DNA of 5,490 bases from an uncultured Acidobacteriaceae bacterium (GTDB lineage Bacteria; Acidobacteriota; Terriglobia; Terriglobales; Acidobacteriaceae). The notes beneath the pieces were generated by a model. The model worked only from the letters and a program-made list of their open reading frames with translations. It was not told where the DNA came from and searched no databases. Positions 4,814 to 5,490 of the stretch are shown one piece after another. Position numbers and translations under genes: made by a program. How positions within the stretch are numbered: position 1 is the stretch's first letter; every line of letters starts with the position of its first letter. The stretch covers positions 1 through 5,490 of the forward strand of contig CALFMO010000045.1 of NCBI GenBank assembly GCA_937879855.1, written 5' to 3'.

Positions 4814-5068
4814 TTAACGAACAATCGTGGTCGTGTCTCGATCACCGCGATTCCCTATCGCCACTGCGATAACCACGATTATCGCGACTAAGACGACGCC
4901 AATGATTATCCAAGCGCTGTAATCCGTGGTTGTCGTGGTAGTAGTAGTAGAAGTACTCGTTGATGTAGTCGTCGTCGCGACAGATGTCGGAGCCGTCTGA
5001 GGCTGCTCCGTGGTTTGAGGTTGAGCCGTAGGCATATCCGTTGCTTGGGCTACTATATATCCATTCAT
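4814..5068 (-). CDS. Thr/Ser-rich single-pass membrane protein
   Basis: The 84-residue protein has a low-complexity first half rich in Gln, Pro, Thr and Ser (10-48), including runs of Thr (TTTTSTSTSTTTTTTTT). This is followed by one membrane helix, AWIIIGVVLVAIIVVIAVAIG (52-72), and a short basic tail, NRGDRDTTTIVR. Charge distribution puts the C-terminus inside and the Thr-rich part outside, where it could be a flexible or glycosylated stalk (inference). There is no domain and no signal peptide. ATG 5068 follows GGGGGTA. Repeated ACN/AGY codons produce the trinucleotide pattern at 4930-4980, a spot prone to replication slippage. It is the first gene of a two-gene unit with the lmo0937-type gene. 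Role unknown. Confidence 0.72.
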   Translation of the reverse strand: MNGYIVAQATDMPTAQPQTTEQPQTAPTSVATTTTSTSTSTTTTTTTTDYSAWIIIGVVLVAIIVVIAVAIGNRGDRDTTTIVR

Positions 5069-5210
5069 GACTGTACCCCCATGAGTTAATCGAACCGACA
5101 GAATAGGTATTTCCCGTTTCTTGCGGTTCTAACGGTCCCAATGGAGCAGTCCGGAAAGATTAGGGATGGTCTTAACTTCGGGCGCCTACCGCGTGATAGT
5201 TTTCGAGGTT

Positions 5211-5278
5211 GGGGGCGAGATGGTTCTGGTGCAGATCTGTCAAGTCGTGCAGCGCGGGTTCGATTTCCGTCGCCGCCA
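5211..5278 (+). pseudogene. tRNA/tmRNA-like relic
   Basis: GGGGGCGAGATGGTTCTGG (5211-5229) resembles the 5' end of tmRNA genes (GGGGGCGAAATGGTTTCGAC type). GCGCGGGTTCGATTTCCGT (5252-5270) followed by CGCCGCCA looks like a tmRNA or tRNA T arm and acceptor end. The acceptor strands (5211-5217 with 5271-5277) pair with one G-G mismatch, and the T stem has two G-U pairs. Only 36 nt lie between, so there is no anticodon arm and no tag-peptide reading frame. If related to ssrA it is an internally deleted relic, but it could also be a decayed tRNA or a chance look-alike. Confidence 0.3.
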
Positions 5279-5379
5279 GCCCCCGTCTATGACGGAGGGA
5301 GCGATGGCCGCAGATCTGACAGCGTTCCCTGTTGCACGGCACGTGAGAAAACGCTATAATACGAGTCGACAGATCTGCA
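5230..5379. promoter_or_regulatory. Three CAGATCTG palindromic boxes
   Basis: The 8-bp palindrome CAGATCTG occurs at 5232-5239, 5311-5318 and 5370-5377. The outer two are reverse-complementary over 12 bp (TGCAGATCTGTC at 5230-5241, GACAGATCTGCA at 5368-5379). The second box lies about 14 bp upstream of the -35 hexamer, and the third begins at about +4 of the predicted transcript. That fits operator sites for a repressor acting on the promoter at 5332-5360. The regulator is unknown. Confidence 0.4.
5332..5360 (+). promoter_or_regulatory. Near-consensus sigma70 promoter
   Basis: TTGCAC (5332-5337) and TATAAT (5355-5360) are separated by exactly 17 bp; the -10 is perfect and the -35 matches 4 of 6. 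Transcription should start near 5367. The first strong downstream signal is a terminator at 5380-5413, so the default product would be an RNA of about 47 nt. Alternatively the hairpin acts as an attenuator for a gene beyond 5490. Confidence 0.75.
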
Positions 5380-5413
5380 GCAGAACCGGCCTTCCAGCCG
5401 GTTTCTGCTTTTT
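5380..5413 (+). terminator. Strong Rho-independent terminator
   Basis: GCAGAACCGGC (5380-5390) pairs with GCCGGTTTCTGC (5397-5408) with a single bulged T, a 6-nt CTTCCA loop and five T residues (5409-5413). An A-T pair at 5379/5409 can extend the stem. It terminates RNA from the promoter at 5332-5360 and any plus-strand transcript from further left. Confidence 0.88.
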
Positions 5414-5449
5414 GAACAGGCCGCGTAATAAAGTTGCGTCTGCCCAGGA

Positions 5450-5483
5450 GGCAGGAGATCGTCCGGACGAAACCATCGGCCCG
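5450..5483 (+). pseudogene. tRNA-Pro 3'-half relic (possible attachment-site remnant)
   Basis: GGCAGGAGATCG (5450-5461) is identical to 1682-1693 of the intact tRNA-Pro. TCGGCCCG (5476-5483) is identical to 1709-1716. The 14 nt between keep CGAA and CCA at matching places, for about 28 of 34 identical positions overall. The T-arm stem is destroyed, so it is not functional. A 3'-half duplicate in the same orientation as an intact tRNA is the usual scar of tRNA-targeted integration. Confidence 0.5.
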
Positions 5484-5490
5484 GTAACAT

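Noticed and set aside
4930..4980. GTA/GTC trinucleotide repeats as a possible microsatellite or CRISPR-like array
   Set aside because: They are explained by Thr/Ser codon runs of the membrane-protein gene; no spacers are present.
5141..5359. 72-codon plus-strand frame
   Set aside because: It crosses the tRNA/tmRNA-like relic, the CAGATCTG boxes and the -35/-10 promoter; composition is not protein-like.
5365..5380. SalI-BglII-PstI string resembling a synthetic polylinker
   Set aside because: Two further CAGATCTG copies nearby lack the flanking sites, and no vector-like sequence surrounds the string. The BglII part is explained by a repeated natural box, though the coincidence is noted.

Overview
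The window is bacterial chromosomal DNA of moderate GC. It has Shine-Dalgarno-led genes, Rho-independent terminators, sigma70-like promoters, and a tRNA-Pro with the bacterial C1:G72/A73 identity elements. Nothing fixes the phylum. The mix of short exported orphan proteins, a DUF1036 protein, an lmo0937-type mini membrane protein, a VOC protein and a BrnT-type toxin-antitoxin pair fits a soil or environmental lineage such as Acidobacteriota or Eremiobacterota, but that is a guess. No integrase, transposase, CRISPR array or metabolic operon is visible.

Layout. Bases 1-33 hold a terminator for a gene to the left. Bases 127-808 (+) hold a type II toxin-antitoxin module: a perfect palindromic operator, a BrnT-like toxin whose reading frame is broken near its C-terminus, and an overlapping helix-turn-helix antitoxin. 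A small lipoprotein follows (858-1334, +). Bases 1335-1642 are non-coding and contain a decayed 5' half of a tRNA-Pro; the intact tRNA-Pro(GGG) is at 1643-1717. Bases 1777-2289 (+) encode a secreted orphan protein. A divergent pair follows: a VOC-family protein (2383-2736, -) and a YCII-family protein (2824-3162, +), which probably uses a TTG start. The YCII gene converges on a secreted DUF1036 protein (3169-3630, -).

Next on the minus strand is a secreted orphan gene that appears to be split by a frameshift (4374 to 3773), preceded by a leader of about 200 nt with several hairpins. Upstream of that, in the same orientation, is a two-gene unit ending at a terminator: a Thr-rich single-pass membrane protein (4814-5068) and an lmo0937-type mini membrane protein (4643-4798) too short for a default ORF cutoff.

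The right end (5200-5490) has no convincing coding gene but is dense in signals. It contains a short tRNA/tmRNA-like relic, three CAGATCTG boxes, a near-consensus sigma70 promoter, a strong terminator about 50 nt downstream of it, and a degenerate 3' half of the same tRNA-Pro. The intact tRNA-Pro on one side and the 3'-half copy 3.8 kb away resemble an old island insertion, although no recombinase remains here. Two frameshifted genes and two tRNA relics suggest a decaying accessory region. The most informative loci are the toxin-antitoxin module with its operator and the promoter/box/terminator cluster at the right end.
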